A DNA stretch of 64,000 nucleotides from PHAA01 sp034927445 (GCA_034927445.1 JAYFPZ010000003.1:1-64000), one strand, 5' to 3'. Positions 8,766-17,812 are shown, counted from the stretch's first letter. Program-made: numbers and translations. The notes: generated by a model from the sequence alone, not told the origin.

Positions 8766-10067
8766 CTAATCTGCCAGGATGGCATCAATCAAGCCCCGGG
8801 CGCTGCCATCAGTCACTCTGAGGTCAGCCTGGGTTTTATTTTTGATATCGGCCAAACTAACATCATCCAGCAGGATGTCCTGCCCCTCCCTCAAGATTAC
8901 ATCCGACAGAATCACTCTTTGCCCCTGATATTTGCTGTCCAAAGCCCTAATAATATCGGTGCCGGTCAATAAACCGGTCACGGTTACGCCGCCGCCAAAG
9001 AATCGGTTGGGAACCGGTACTAAATTAACTGTCAACCCTTCAATCTGGTTGAGCCGGTCTATCACTGACCGCAGAACCGGTTCAGCCGATTGGCCTGAAA
9101 TAATGAAAACCTGGCGTCGCTTGATACTGCCTGGCAAATTTGGGACCTCTTCCTGGAACTCATCCAGCAGGATGCGGGCCAGCCCGATCCCGTTTTCAAT
9201 CTGACAATAGTCATCATAATACTCAGCAGGTGGCACCTCCAGAGAGGCACGCAGATAGAACTCGTCTGCCAGATACACAAAGCCTGTGCCCCAGTCCCGG
9301 CGGAAACGTTCCTGTAATGATTCCACGGTGCGGATGACATCAAGCGCCATGGTCTTGGTTACCGGGTCAAGTTGAGGCAACTGCTGGCGGTATCCGGTCA
9401 AACCCACTGGAACTATTCCCACTGATGCCACTTCGGGATATAAACGGGCAAGTTCTTCTATGGTTTCAGTTAAGGCCACCCCGTCATTCCAGCCCGGACA
9501 AAGTACGATCTGAGTATGCATCTCAATTCCGGCAGCTTTTAAACGCTCCAGATCCTGCTTTATATTACCGGCCCGGGAGTTCTTCAGCATTTGTCGGCGT
9601 AAATCGCCCTGAATGCAATGGACCGATATGTAAAGCGGGCTAAGCCGCATTTCCTCTATTTTCGCCCAATCAGCTTCGGATAGATTGGTGAGGGTTATAA
9701 AATTACCATAAATAAAGGAATGACGAAAATCATCGTCCTTAACATACAGGGTTTTACGCAGGTTGGGCGGTAATTGATCTACAAAACAAAAAACACAACG
9801 GTTTTTACAACATTTCATTCGGTCGAAAACCAATTCGGAAAAATCAAGGCCCATATCCTCGTCGTACTCTTTCTCGATCTCCAGCGACCATATTTCTTGA
9901 TTAACTTTTTCAATTTCAATTTTTAGATAATCATCCTGGGTATAGAACTGGTAATCCAAAATATCATTTATAGGATGCCCGTTTATTGATACCAGCAGGT
10001 CACCGGGAGCTATTTCCATTTCATCCGCAATACTCCCGCTTCTAACCATAGCAATGCGCCCGGCCAA
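8766..10067 (-). CDS. DUF512 family protein with PDZ-like and radical-SAM-like domains
   Basis: 433 aa. The N-terminus (residues 1-60) is PDZ-like (GDLLVSINGHPIND). A cysteine cluster CCKNRCVFCFVDQLP near residues 84-98 resembles a radical-SAM CxxxCxxC site. The C-terminal DUF512 region contains FFGGGVTVTGLLTG near 353-366. The function is unknown; it is widely conserved next to der in Clostridia. The start used is TTG 10067, just after an in-frame TGA. The ATG six codons later (MVRSG) is an alternative; neither has a strong ribosome site. Confidence 0.9.
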   Translation of the reverse strand: MAGRIAMVRSGSIADEMEIAPGDLLVSINGHPINDILDYQFYTQDDYLKIEIEKVNQEIWSLEIEKEYDEDMGLDFSELVFDRMKCCKNRCVFCFVDQLPPNLRKTLYVKDDDFRHSFIYGNFITLTNLSEADWAKIEEMRLSPLYISVHCIQGDLRRQMLKNSRAGNIKQDLERLKAAGIEMHTQIVLCPGWNDGVALTETIEELARLYPEVASVGIVPVGLTGYRQQLPQLDPVTKTMALDVIRTVESLQERFRRDWGTGFVYLADEFYLRASLEVPPAEYYDDYCQIENGIGLARILLDEFQEEVPNLPGSIKRRQVFIISGQSAEPVLRSVIDRLNQIEGLTVNLVPVPNRFFGGGVTVTGLLTGTDIIRALDSKYQGQRVILSDVILREGQDILLDDVSLADIKNKTQADLRVTDGSARGLIDAILAD

Positions 10068-10139
10068 ATAATTTCACCATCCTGCTAAAATGCAATCTTT
10101 AGTAATTATGCTTCAAAATAACTCTATTCGCAAGAAAAT

Positions 10140-10181
10140 CAACCAGGGTCAAATTTGTCTTATCCAAATCTGACCCTGGTT
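10140..10181 (-). terminator. Hairpin overlapping the end of a DUF3189 gene
   Basis: ACCAGGGTCA pairs with TGACCCTGGT across about 20 bases. The last codons of the upstream DUF3189 gene are part of the stem. Only a short T-rich stretch follows on the minus strand, so termination is plausible but not certain. Confidence 0.5.
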
Positions 10182-10603
10182 CTAAAATTTTCCACCTGGT
10201 TCTGAATGGCTGAAATTTCTTTTTGCAGGAAGTAGGCGACCAGCATCCGCACCGGTAGTCTTGACCATCTGAAGCGTCCCCATCGGTGCAGCAGTAATAG
10301 AACTCTTTCACGCTTTATAAATATAGGTTCGATCATTATATTGGCTTGTTCTTTATTTAACAGCTGATCCAGTTGTTCCAGGGTCCTTTTCGCCATTACA
10401 ACTTCCCAGCCTACACCCAGGACATACACCTTATTGCCCCTGTCATCACTGCCCAGGAACAAAGGCAGCCCTGTGGCTTCCCGATACCGGTCGTCCCAAA
10501 ATTCCAATTCATTGAAACTTTGCCCGTCTAACCGGTTCAAATACAGATAGGCGGCGATAAGGGTATGGTGAACCCCGGTAGTCCCGATAAACAATATATT
10601 CAT
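10160..10603 (-). CDS. DUF3189 family protein, copy 1
   Basis: 147 aa of unknown function, starting MNILFIGTTGVHHTLIAAYL. The opening looks like a beta strand and a GTTGVHHT loop, as in its neighbour. Both copies share a GN-KVYVLGVGWEV / GNDIYVLGKKSLG element near residue 60. It starts two bases after the stop of the second DUF3189 gene, so the two are co-translated. The family is found mainly in spore-forming Clostridia; the spoIIP neighbour hints at a sporulation link, which is inference. Confidence 0.8.
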   Translation of the reverse strand: MNILFIGTTGVHHTLIAAYLYLNRLDGQSFNELEFWDDRYREATGLPLFLGSDDRGNKVYVLGVGWEVVMAKRTLEQLDQLLNKEQANIMIEPIFIKRERVLLLLHRWGRFRWSRLPVRMLVAYFLQKEISAIQNQVENFRTRVRFG

Positions 10604-10605
10604 AA

Positions 10606-11085
10606 TTATATCGCCTGTAATCTATGGTTTTCTCGCATCGCCTTAATCCTGGTTATTTCAACCAGGTTGACCAACTGCGCAAAGGCTCTCCTGGTCCCCC
10701 AGCTTACTACCGGTCTCCCCAAGGCAACCAGCCCCAGCCGCCTTGAAGCAAAACCGCCTAGCTTCATACTCCAATTTACCAGACCCATACAATTGACCAC
10801 CAGCAATTCATCCTGTTTTTCCAGAATTTCAGCCACTCCCATAAGTATGGAACCAAACCGGTTGCCCAGGCTTTTTTTGCCCAGGACATAAATGTCATTA
10901 CCGAATTCATCCGTACCCATGTATCTTATTGACCCGAAATCGGACTTGCTGGTTTTGTCATAATAAGGGACCCGGATCAAGTCGTCCGGGGTAGGAATTT
11001 TATTTTTTTTAAGCATGCCCAGATGCAGGGCGGCGGCAGTCACCGATGAATGCGATCCTCCAAAACAATGGTAAATTATTTTCAT
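10606..11085 (-). CDS. DUF3189 family protein, copy 2
   Basis: 159 aa, unknown function. Starts MKIIYHCFGGSHSSVTAAAL, with a Gly/Ser/His-rich loop after the first strand that could bind a phosphate or metal. Paralogous to the gene immediately downstream, with only partial identity, so the duplication is not recent. GGCAGG precedes the ATG. It begins 31 bp after spoIIP ends. Confidence 0.82.
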   Translation of the reverse strand: MKIIYHCFGGSHSSVTAAALHLGMLKKNKIPTPDDLIRVPYYDKTSKSDFGSIRYMGTDEFGNDIYVLGKKSLGNRFGSILMGVAEILEKQDELLVVNCMGLVNWSMKLGGFASRRLGLVALGRPVVSWGTRRAFAQLVNLVEITRIKAMRENHRLQAI

Positions 11086-11116
11086 GCTTTTAACCTGCCG
11101 TCCCCTGCCTTTGCCC

Positions 11117-12178
11117 TTAAGATTTTTTTGAAAGCGAGCCTTTATTCAACAGATAAAAGCCCCCAATGGCTGCCGCTACTACCACCAGCATGATTACTAT
11201 TGTAGTTCCTGCCTTTTGATTGGAACCCAAGGGTTTGGCAGCAGGTGCGTTCTGATCTGAACCCCCGCTGGTATCAGTGGATACTCCCAGGACCGTCGGC
11301 AAAATTGAGGCAAATGCCTTGACTCCTTGTTCAGCGGCGGTTTTGTCGTTGGTGTCAGATCCCACTTCAATCAGCATCGCCCGGGGGCTTAAATCCTGGT
11401 TGTAAGAACCTTTGCCTATGAAAATGCCATTGGATAAACCCGGTAACTTTGAATCCATGGCCGCTTTCAGGTTTTTGGCAAACTCCATGTTGGTCTTCAT
11501 GTTGGGATTGGAACGCCCCACCACCAGTTTAATCTTGGTCGCGTTCTGTCCGTTTACCTGGGTCTGATATTCACCCGCCGGAACCGCATCGCGATGTACG
11601 TCGATAATGGCATCCGGCCCTGATTTTAGCAAAGCTGAGGCCGTCTTGCGGGAACGATTGTAGGCATTGACGTCGTGGGGATTGTGATTTTCGGTATTAT
11701 ACTCCACATTAAAGCCCATCGACTTCAACTGCTCCACAAAAGCCGCTCCCACATCATATATTCCGCCTTTGCCGTCGATACTCTCTTTACCGTCGTTAGG
11801 CACGTAAGATTCGTCGCTATGGGTATGATAGACCGCAATAGTAGGTTTGTCGCCCTGTTTTAATATTGGCACCGTGCTATTGAGCAGGTTTGATTGTATC
11901 TGTGGATCCGCACTTATAGTAGGCATGGCTTCCTGGCCCTGATAAACACAGCGGGCCGTGCTGCCATTGATTTCTACTACCACATATTTCGAATTGTCAG
12001 CGGCGATATAGATATCTCCTACAAAGACCTCCAGGGCAGTCTGGTGGATTATATTATTCTCTTCATTAACCAGGGTGAAGTACTCTCCCGCAGGCGCCTC
12101 CATTTCACCCAGGGCTGTACCGCTGCAGCTCAGGAGCAAAAAGGCGGTCAATAAAATACACGTCAGGCGTTTAAGCAT
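11117..12178 (-). CDS. spoIIP: Stage II sporulation protein P (peptidoglycan hydrolase)
   Basis: SpoIIP is the amidase/endopeptidase that with SpoIID and SpoIIM degrades septal peptidoglycan during engulfment. The catalytic region contains YHTHSDESYVP (zinc ligands) near residue 120, IIDVHRDAV near 190 and AMLIEVGSDTND near 265. An N-terminal hydrophobic segment (ILLTAFLLLSCSG) is a signal peptide, possibly with a lipobox cysteine. A second segment near the C-terminus (IVIMLVVVAAAIGGFYLL) could anchor the protein. The frame opens at 12253, but ATG 12178 with GAGGGGG nine bases upstream gives a normal signal peptide and overlaps the DUF1614 stop by 8 bp. Length 353 aa. Confidence 0.93.
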   Translation of the reverse strand: MLKRLTCILLTAFLLLSCSGTALGEMEAPAGEYFTLVNEENNIIHQTALEVFVGDIYIAADNSKYVVVEINGSTARCVYQGQEAMPTISADPQIQSNLLNSTVPILKQGDKPTIAVYHTHSDESYVPNDGKESIDGKGGIYDVGAAFVEQLKSMGFNVEYNTENHNPHDVNAYNRSRKTASALLKSGPDAIIDVHRDAVPAGEYQTQVNGQNATKIKLVVGRSNPNMKTNMEFAKNLKAAMDSKLPGLSNGIFIGKGSYNQDLSPRAMLIEVGSDTNDKTAAEQGVKAFASILPTVLGVSTDTSGGSDQNAPAAKPLGSNQKAGTTIVIMLVVVAAAIGGFYLLNKGSLSKKS

Positions 12179-12887
12179 TGCCTTCATCCCCCTCTTTCTT
12201 CTCCTCTTCCTGGAGGGGTTTGGGCGCCGGCTCCGGTTCGCGCAGATTTTCAATCAACTCCCGCGGACGGTCATTGGTATCCGGTCCGCCCTGTATTCTT
12301 TCCAGGCTTTCACCAACCAGCTCCGCCAGCAGCACCGCCAATATACCGGCGACGATCAACGAATCGAAAGCGCCCGCTCCGCCTATATGCACCGTACCCG
12401 GCAGGCCCGTTCGGATTAAGTAAATATACTGGGTTACGTCCAAAGACAAAACGCCTATAACCGCTGCAAAAAAGGCTCCCCGGCGGGAACGTCCGGCCAG
12501 ATAACCCACTATACCTGCAATCAAAGGGTAAATGTAAATTGGATCTATAAATATCGCTTCAGGCTCTGCTCCCAAATATCTCCCGGCCAAATACAAGGCC
12601 AGTCCTACCACGGCAGCAGCTATCAGGGACCGAAGTTTTTCAAAGGCCGTTCCTGCTCCCAGCCATACATAAAGGGCCAGGATTACGGCTATAACCCCGC
12701 CGGCATTAACAGTGACCCGGCCGCCCAAGGGAATGTCAATAAAACTGCCAATAATAATAGCCACAATTACAGCCAGGGCCGACTTGTCATTAAGTCTTAG
12801 CCGGTCCAGGACACGATGGGCTACCCCAAAATAGATTAAGATAGTTACTACTACCAGGCTGATTAGTCCTATAGGAAAATTTCGCAT
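12171..12887 (-). CDS. DUF1614 family multi-pass membrane protein
   Basis: 238 aa with about six or seven hydrophobic segments over residues 1-190, then an acidic/proline-rich tail (PKPLQEEEKKEGDEGNA). The conserved N-terminal block (AHRVLDRLRLNDKSAL..GSFIDIPLGG) is typical of DUF1614. Function unknown. The tail overlaps the spoIIP start, so the two are coupled, suggesting a role at the sporulating membrane; this is inference from position. Confidence 0.8.
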   Translation of the reverse strand: MRNFPIGLISLVVVTILIYFGVAHRVLDRLRLNDKSALAVIVAIIIGSFIDIPLGGRVTVNAGGVIAVILALYVWLGAGTAFEKLRSLIAAAVVGLALYLAGRYLGAEPEAIFIDPIYIYPLIAGIVGYLAGRSRRGAFFAAVIGVLSLDVTQYIYLIRTGLPGTVHIGGAGAFDSLIVAGILAVLLAELVGESLERIQGGPDTNDRPRELIENLREPEPAPKPLQEEEKKEGDEGNA

Positions 12888-13148
12888 CTTATTTTCTTCA
12901 TCCCTTCCTAAATGTTCTTAACCGATGGCACAGCTCTATTTGTGAACGGTGCCACCGCGGTTTTTTAATATATTTCCCGTTTAGGCGGTTATTATGTAAT
13001 AATGATTCGCCTGCAAAAAGTATATGTTTTATGGCGTAGAGGAGGCTTTAGCCTCCGTTGCTAAAGTCTCCTACGAGTATGAGAACGAGGCTTTTTACAG
13101 TGGAATAATAAATTTAGGCAAAAAAAAGAGAGCCTCTCGACTCTCAGG

Positions 13149-13415
13149 CCGTCAAAAAAGCCCAATAGCGTCATTAATTCGTGAGCGGCGCGAACATAGG
13201 TTGTGCCCTTTGGGTGCGTCATTAATTCGTGAGCAAAGCGAACATAGGTTGTGCCCTCTGGGTGCGGCGTTATTAACAAAAGCCTGTTCAATCAACGTAC
13301 CTTATGTACGCCTCAATCACAGGCTTTCGTTAATGCCTTGTTCTTGCAACCTTAATAGTACCGTTTACGGTACATCAGTAGTGCCCTTGGGTGAACCTTT
13401 TTGCTCGGCCTGACT
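13149..13415 (+). repeat. Intergenic repeat family A, left copy, with a 48-bp tandem duplication
   Basis: Matches the reverse complement of 15191-15447 along almost its whole length, ending in accgtttacggtacatcag and gggtgaacctttttgctcgg. It contains two consecutive 48-bp units (13168-13215 and 13216-13263, each starting gcgtcattaattcgtgagc); the right copy has one. A related fragment (ccttaatagtgccc-gttacggcaca) lies near 21605-21640. The short frames read across it are by-products of the repeat. The remainder of 12888-13469 holds nothing recognisable. Confidence 0.85.
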
Positions 13416-13469
13416 TTATCAACACTCTTTTTTATAATAATTTGTACGGAGGATTCGGATTCAACGAAT

Positions 13470-14516
13470 TTACCGGTCAGACCAGATTTGGGGATCAATA
13501 TCGCGCGCCCGCAGCCATTCAGCCGTATGGTTCAAGATTATGACCGGTTTGGTGCGAAGCTGTTCACAATCACGGGCGCCGCTCATCAGCAATACTGATT
13601 TAAGCTGATAAAACAAATTCTCAAGGTGCCGGTCAAGTTCCTCTGCTCCCCGGCAGTCCAAAATTTTATGAAACAGACCGGTAATACCGGCTACTTCTGC
13701 ACCCATGGCTATAGCTTTAGCTATTTCACCAGCGTTTCTGATGCCTCCGGAAGCAACTATATGTATTGGCAGCTGCAGGGCTACAATCTCAGCCAGACTA
13801 GCTGCGGTTGGAATTCCCCAGTCATCCAGCTCATGATTAAACTTACCCTGGCGTTGATCCTCTATCATCAGGAAATTGGTTCCGCCGCAGCCGGCGTTGT
13901 CAAATATTCTTATTCCGGCGGCAAAGAGCTTGGTGGTTGTTTCCCGGGAAAAACCAAAACCAACTTCTTTGGCAATTACCGGAACCGGGCACATATCGAC
14001 TATCCGCTGGACATTGTCAATAATTCCTCTAAAATCCCGGTCGCCCTCGGTCATGGCCAATTCCTGCGGCACATTGAAATGCAGCTGCAGGCCGTCCGCC
14101 TGCAGCATTTCAACAGTCTCGCAGGCGAGCCTGGGGTCCAGGTTGGCCCCGCAATTGGCTATAATTACGCCATCCGGGTTTATCTCCCGGACAATGGTAA
14201 AGGTATCCCTCAGTTCCGGTCTTTCCAGGGCAATAGTCATTGAGCCGACGGCCATGGCCAGCCCGTACTTATTGGCAAGCTGGGCCAAAGTGCGGTTGAT
14301 TTGCCTGCCCTCCTGGGTGCCGCCGGTTAAGGCGTTAATTAACAGGGGATAGCGCAGAGTTTTATGTAAGAAAGTAGTGGTAAGGTCAATATCTGATAGA
14401 GCCAGATCCGGGATCGAATCATGCAAAAGACGTACGTCCCCAAACCCATTACTGCAGGGACCTTCGGCGGTAATCGCCGCCAAGGCCAGATGCTCGGTTT
14501 TACGTTTGTCCCTAAT
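13470..14516 (-). CDS. fni: Type 2 isopentenyl-diphosphate delta-isomerase
   Basis: FMN- and NADPH-dependent interconversion of isopentenyl and dimethylallyl diphosphate. Visible features: NALTGGT near residue 60, QLHFNVPQE near 140, KEVGFGFS near 180, and a phosphate-binding ASGGIRNAGEIAKA near 250. The substrate-binding N-terminal RKTEH motif lies upstream of the first TTG (14483). No ATG, GTG or TTG exists upstream in frame after the mobA stop. GGGAGG lies eight bases before ATT 14514-14516, so I infer a rare ATT start giving 348 aa. The ispH fusion gene of the same pathway is two genes upstream. Confidence 0.92.
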   Translation of the reverse strand: MRDKRKTEHLALAAITAEGPCSNGFGDVRLLHDSIPDLALSDIDLTTTFLHKTLRYPLLINALTGGTQEGRQINRTLAQLANKYGLAMAVGSMTIALERPELRDTFTIVREINPDGVIIANCGANLDPRLACETVEMLQADGLQLHFNVPQELAMTEGDRDFRGIIDNVQRIVDMCPVPVIAKEVGFGFSRETTTKLFAAGIRIFDNAGCGGTNFLMIEDQRQGKFNHELDDWGIPTAASLAEIVALQLPIHIVASGGIRNAGEIAKAIAMGAEVAGITGLFHKILDCRGAEELDRHLENLFYQLKSVLLMSGARDCEQLRTKPVIILNHTAEWLRARDIDPQIWSDR

Positions 14517-14518
14517 GC

Positions 14519-15118
14519 CTAATACCTCCCTGCTATTTGAATAGCCAAGTTAAGTGCCTCGATGTCGTTAAGATTTAAAAAGATTTCTTCCACATTCCCG
14601 AACTTTTCCAGTTCATCACGCCCCATGACCAGAGCATTCAATTCCTCAAAAATACGGATTAATTTGACCCTGTCTTCTTTCAGGCAGGCGGTTAATACCG
14701 GCAGACAGCGGCGGCTGTATACTGCGGCCAGAGGCTGCAGGTAAGTATCAATCTCCGGCACCACACTGTCATAGTCGCCGAGATTGTCAGCCATATATGC
14801 AACCAGTTTCATATTTATGAAAGGTACGTCACAACCCAGTATGAAGGCTTTGTCATAACTGGCATGATAGAGGCCGGAATGAATCCCGCTGACCGGTCCC
14901 ATGCGGGGGTAAATATCAGTAAAGACAGGCAGCCCGAAAGGAGTGAACAGTTCCGGTTCATTGCTTATAATAATTGTCTCCGCAAATAATCCGGCGAACT
15001 TGTCAATTATTAGGTTTATAACCGGTTGCCCGGAAATCTCAGCAAAAGCTTTATTAAACTTCATGCGTGAACTTTTTCCGCCGGCCAGGATTACCCCGGT
15101 AGCCTCAATCATAATCAT
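14519..15118 (-). CDS. mobA: Molybdenum cofactor guanylyltransferase
   Basis: Transfers GMP to molybdopterin to make the MGD cofactor used by formate dehydrogenases and related enzymes. 199 aa. Nucleotide-binding LAGGKSSRMKFNKA at residues 11-24, GPVSGIHSGL near 73, and the metal-binding GCDVPF near 94. The start may be ATG 15118 (AAGGTGAG upstream) or ATG 15112. It ends only two bases before the inferred fni start, whose ribosome site lies within the mobA end. Confidence 0.93.
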   Translation of the reverse strand: MIMIEATGVILAGGKSSRMKFNKAFAEISGQPVINLIIDKFAGLFAETIIISNEPELFTPFGLPVFTDIYPRMGPVSGIHSGLYHASYDKAFILGCDVPFINMKLVAYMADNLGDYDSVVPEIDTYLQPLAAVYSRRCLPVLTACLKEDRVKLIRIFEELNALVMGRDELEKFGNVEEIFLNLNDIEALNLAIQIAGRY

Positions 15119-15190
15119 CGCTCACCTTCGTGCCCATAAACGCTATGATCAAAAAAAGGCTGTATAACCACAGCCTTAGAGTGTCGATAC

Positions 15191-15447
15191 AGTCAGCCCG
15201 AGCAAAAAAGTTCACCCATCGGCACTCCTGATGTACCGTAAACGGTACTATTAAGGTTGCAAGAACAAGGCATTAATGAAAGTCAGTGATTGAGGCGGAG
15301 TAAGTATGGGGACACACCCCTCGGGGGAATGTCCCCGTAACAAGTACGTTGATTGAACTGGCTTTCGTTAATAAAGCAGCACCCAGAGGGCACAACCTAT
15401 GTTCGCTTTGCTCACGAATTAATGACGCTATTGGGCTTTTTTGACGG
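15191..15447 (-). repeat. Intergenic repeat family A, right (inverted) copy
   Basis: Reverse complement of the left copy at 13149-13415. It has one 48-bp unit instead of two. About 35 bp (near 15305-15340) replaces sequence in the middle and forms its own hairpin: ggggacacacccctcg with a matching gtcccc arm. The pair brackets fni and mobA exactly. Confidence 0.85.
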
Positions 15448-15469
15448 TATGGGGCTGTCAACCGACAGC

Positions 15470-15694
15470 CTAAAACCTCATTCCGCATCCGCCGCTACCA
15501 GCGGCACCGCATCCCGAGCAGGCCTCTGGAATTTGTCCCGCCCGGGCAGGGCTGGCAGTACTAAAAGATGACAACAACTGCTTCAAATTCATTGCACCGC
15601 ATTGAGGGCACTTGGCTTTATCTTTTTCCGAATTGGAAATCATGAGATCAAATTTATGTCCGCATTTCCGGCATTCAAAGTCAAAAATTGGCAT
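15470..15694 (-). CDS. FmdB-family zinc-ribbon protein
   Basis: 74 aa. N-terminal zinc ribbon: ECRKCGHKFD (residues 7-16) and KCPQCGAMNL (33-42), the FmdB/YHYH-type regulatory ribbon. A Gly/Cys-rich tail (CSGCGAAGSGGCG) follows. GGAGG lies just before the ATG. Function unknown; proteins of this kind are common beside core genes in Clostridia. Confidence 0.88.
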   Translation of the reverse strand: MPIFDFECRKCGHKFDLMISNSEKDKAKCPQCGAMNLKQLLSSFSTASPARAGQIPEACSGCGAAGSGGCGMRF

Positions 15695-15736
15695 GACTGC
15701 TCCTCCTTTTTTCTTTTCCCACCGTACGCCCTTGCC

Positions 15737-17764
15737 TTATTCAGTTTGATCCCCGTCATCCGCGGGGCCTTGCTCCTGTTGCTCCAGGTACTCCTGAACT
15801 TCAGTCTGATCAATGTTTTCGGCTGCGTCCTTGATGGACAGACCGATTCTTTTTTCCTTGGGATCAATACTCAGGATCTTGACTTTAACCGGTTGGTCTA
15901 CCTTAACCACGTCCTGAGGTTTCTCCACCCGGCGATTAGCCAGCTGGGATATATGCACCAGGCCGTCGACCCCGGGTTCAATTTCAACAAAGGCTCCAAA
16001 GGATGCAATTCTGACGACCTTTCCATCGATAATATCGCCCTCTTTATACTTCTCCGTAACGATCTCCCACGGGCTCTTGAGAAGCTTTTTACGGCTGAGC
16101 GACACTCTTTGTTTTTCGCGATCCAGAGCTAAAATATAGACTTCAATCTCGTCACCTTCACTGAGAATGTTGGAAGGATGGCTGATTCTTACGTGATCCA
16201 TTTCGGAAACATGCAGCAAACCTTCAAAACCGCCCAGGTCGATGAAGGCTCCGTAATCAACGATTCGTTTTACCCGGCCTTTGACGGTTTGGCCCTCTTC
16301 AATACTGGCCCAGAACCGCTCTTTTTGTTGAGCCTTTTCTCCCTCCACCAGTTGTTTGCGGGATAAAACGATTTGGGAGCCCCGTTTTTTATGACGGTTG
16401 AATTCAATAACATTAAATTTGTAGGTCTTGCCGATATAATCATCCAGATTTTTAACATAACCGTCCTCAACATGTGATGCCGGCAGAAACGCTACTACTC
16501 CCACATCAACCAGTAAACCGCCCTTGACGCTGCCCACAACGGTGCCTTCCAACGGTCTTCCTTCCTTAAAGTCTTCTTCCAATTTATCCATGGCGCGTTT
16601 GGAATCAACTTTTTTCTTGGATAATAAAATGGTTCCGTCATCATCCCATTTCAATACCAATACTTCAAGTTCATCACCTATTTTAACCAGGTCCTTGGCT
16701 GAATCAACATCTTTAAATGACATCTCGCGTAATGGAATTATGCCCTCTGATTTGCCGCCGACATCGACCATTACTTCATCATCAAGAACTTGGATTACGG
16801 TTCCCTTTACTATGTCTCCTTTATTGGGGGTGGCAAGATCGGCCATTTCAGCCTCCATGCGGGCAAAGTTTTCTTCACCGGCTGAATTTTCCTGTACCTG
16901 GTTCTCCTGGTTTTGCTCCTGGGGAGCGCCGTCGTCAAACTGCGTCATCCTATCTAATACCTCCTTAATAATCCAGTCCGGTGTAGAAGCCCCCGCGGTA
17001 ATTCCCACCTTATTCACACCCGCAAGATTTTCCCGGTTAATGTCAGCAGCGGACTGTATCTGCCAGGTTTTTACTCCGGTTTTTAGACATTCCTGGGTCA
17101 GCGTCCTGGTATTGGAACTGGTCTGGTCGCCTAAAACCAGCATTAAATCAACTTCTTGCGCCAGCTCGCGGGCAGCTTCCTGTCTTTGCCGAGTTGCCGA
17201 ACACAGGGTATCAAATACCCTTAACTCCTTGGCCTTAGGCAGCAAAGCAGCTGCTATCGCATAAAGTTCTTGCTCATCCTTAGTGGTCTGGGATATTAAG
17301 CCCAGTTTCCGGCACTCACCAATTTCTCGGGCTTCATCAGCATTGGCTACTACCGTGGCATCATTATTGCACCAGCCCAGTATTCCCTTAATCTCGGGAT
17401 GGTCTATATCGCCATAGATAATTATATCATATCCATCATCTTTTAGTAATTCAGCCACCTCGTGAACCCGTTTGACCAACGGACAGGTAGCGTCCTGGAT
17501 AAGAAAGTCCAACCGGGCTGCCTGCTGAATTACCTCGGGTGATACACCATGCGACCGGATGATTACCCCGTCACAATTTATCTCTTCTATAGTATTTACA
17601 GGTTCGACGCCTTTATCTATAAAATAACGTACAACTTCATCATTATGAACCAGAGGTCCCAATGTACACCATTTGCCCTCTTCCCGGCTGGCCTGTTCGG
17701 TTAATTTAAAAGCCCTTCTGACCCCGGAACAGAATCCGGCTTTTTTAGCCAGCATAATATGCAA
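15737..17764 (-). CDS. ispH: Fused HMBPP reductase (IspH) - ribosomal protein S1 (four S1 domains)
   Basis: The N-terminal ~275 residues are IspH, which makes IPP and DMAPP in the MEP pathway with a [4Fe-4S] cluster. The three cluster cysteines are visible in AGFCSG, ATCPLV and TLCSATRQRQ. A Gln/Glu-rich linker (QEQNQENQVQEN) leads to four S1 RNA-binding repeats, each with a G(D/E)xVxGxV opening, over residues 310-650. The fusion is known from many Clostridia. GAGGTG lies seven bases before TTG 17764, so I prefer that to the ATG at 17779; length 675 aa. An acidic tail (QQEQGPADDGDQTE) ends the protein. Confidence 0.95.
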   Translation of the reverse strand: MHIMLAKKAGFCSGVRRAFKLTEQASREEGKWCTLGPLVHNDEVVRYFIDKGVEPVNTIEEINCDGVIIRSHGVSPEVIQQAARLDFLIQDATCPLVKRVHEVAELLKDDGYDIIIYGDIDHPEIKGILGWCNNDATVVANADEAREIGECRKLGLISQTTKDEQELYAIAAALLPKAKELRVFDTLCSATRQRQEAARELAQEVDLMLVLGDQTSSNTRTLTQECLKTGVKTWQIQSAADINRENLAGVNKVGITAGASTPDWIIKEVLDRMTQFDDGAPQEQNQENQVQENSAGEENFARMEAEMADLATPNKGDIVKGTVIQVLDDEVMVDVGGKSEGIIPLREMSFKDVDSAKDLVKIGDELEVLVLKWDDDGTILLSKKKVDSKRAMDKLEEDFKEGRPLEGTVVGSVKGGLLVDVGVVAFLPASHVEDGYVKNLDDYIGKTYKFNVIEFNRHKKRGSQIVLSRKQLVEGEKAQQKERFWASIEEGQTVKGRVKRIVDYGAFIDLGGFEGLLHVSEMDHVRISHPSNILSEGDEIEVYILALDREKQRVSLSRKKLLKSPWEIVTEKYKEGDIIDGKVVRIASFGAFVEIEPGVDGLVHISQLANRRVEKPQDVVKVDQPVKVKILSIDPKEKRIGLSIKDAAENIDQTEVQEYLEQQEQGPADDGDQTE

Positions 17765-17812
17765 ATCATTACACCTCATATCTATTTCGTATTAGAGCTT
17801 TAAAATCCTTCT

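Noticed and set aside
13024..13413. 129-codon plus-strand frame with repeated ERREHRLCPLGA-like units
   Set aside because: It is a translation of the tandem units in intergenic repeat A; the inverted copy gives different frames.
16524..17264. Serine/threonine-rich plus-strand frame opposite ispH-rpsA
   Set aside because: Composition is that expected from reading a coding strand backwards; no ribosome site.
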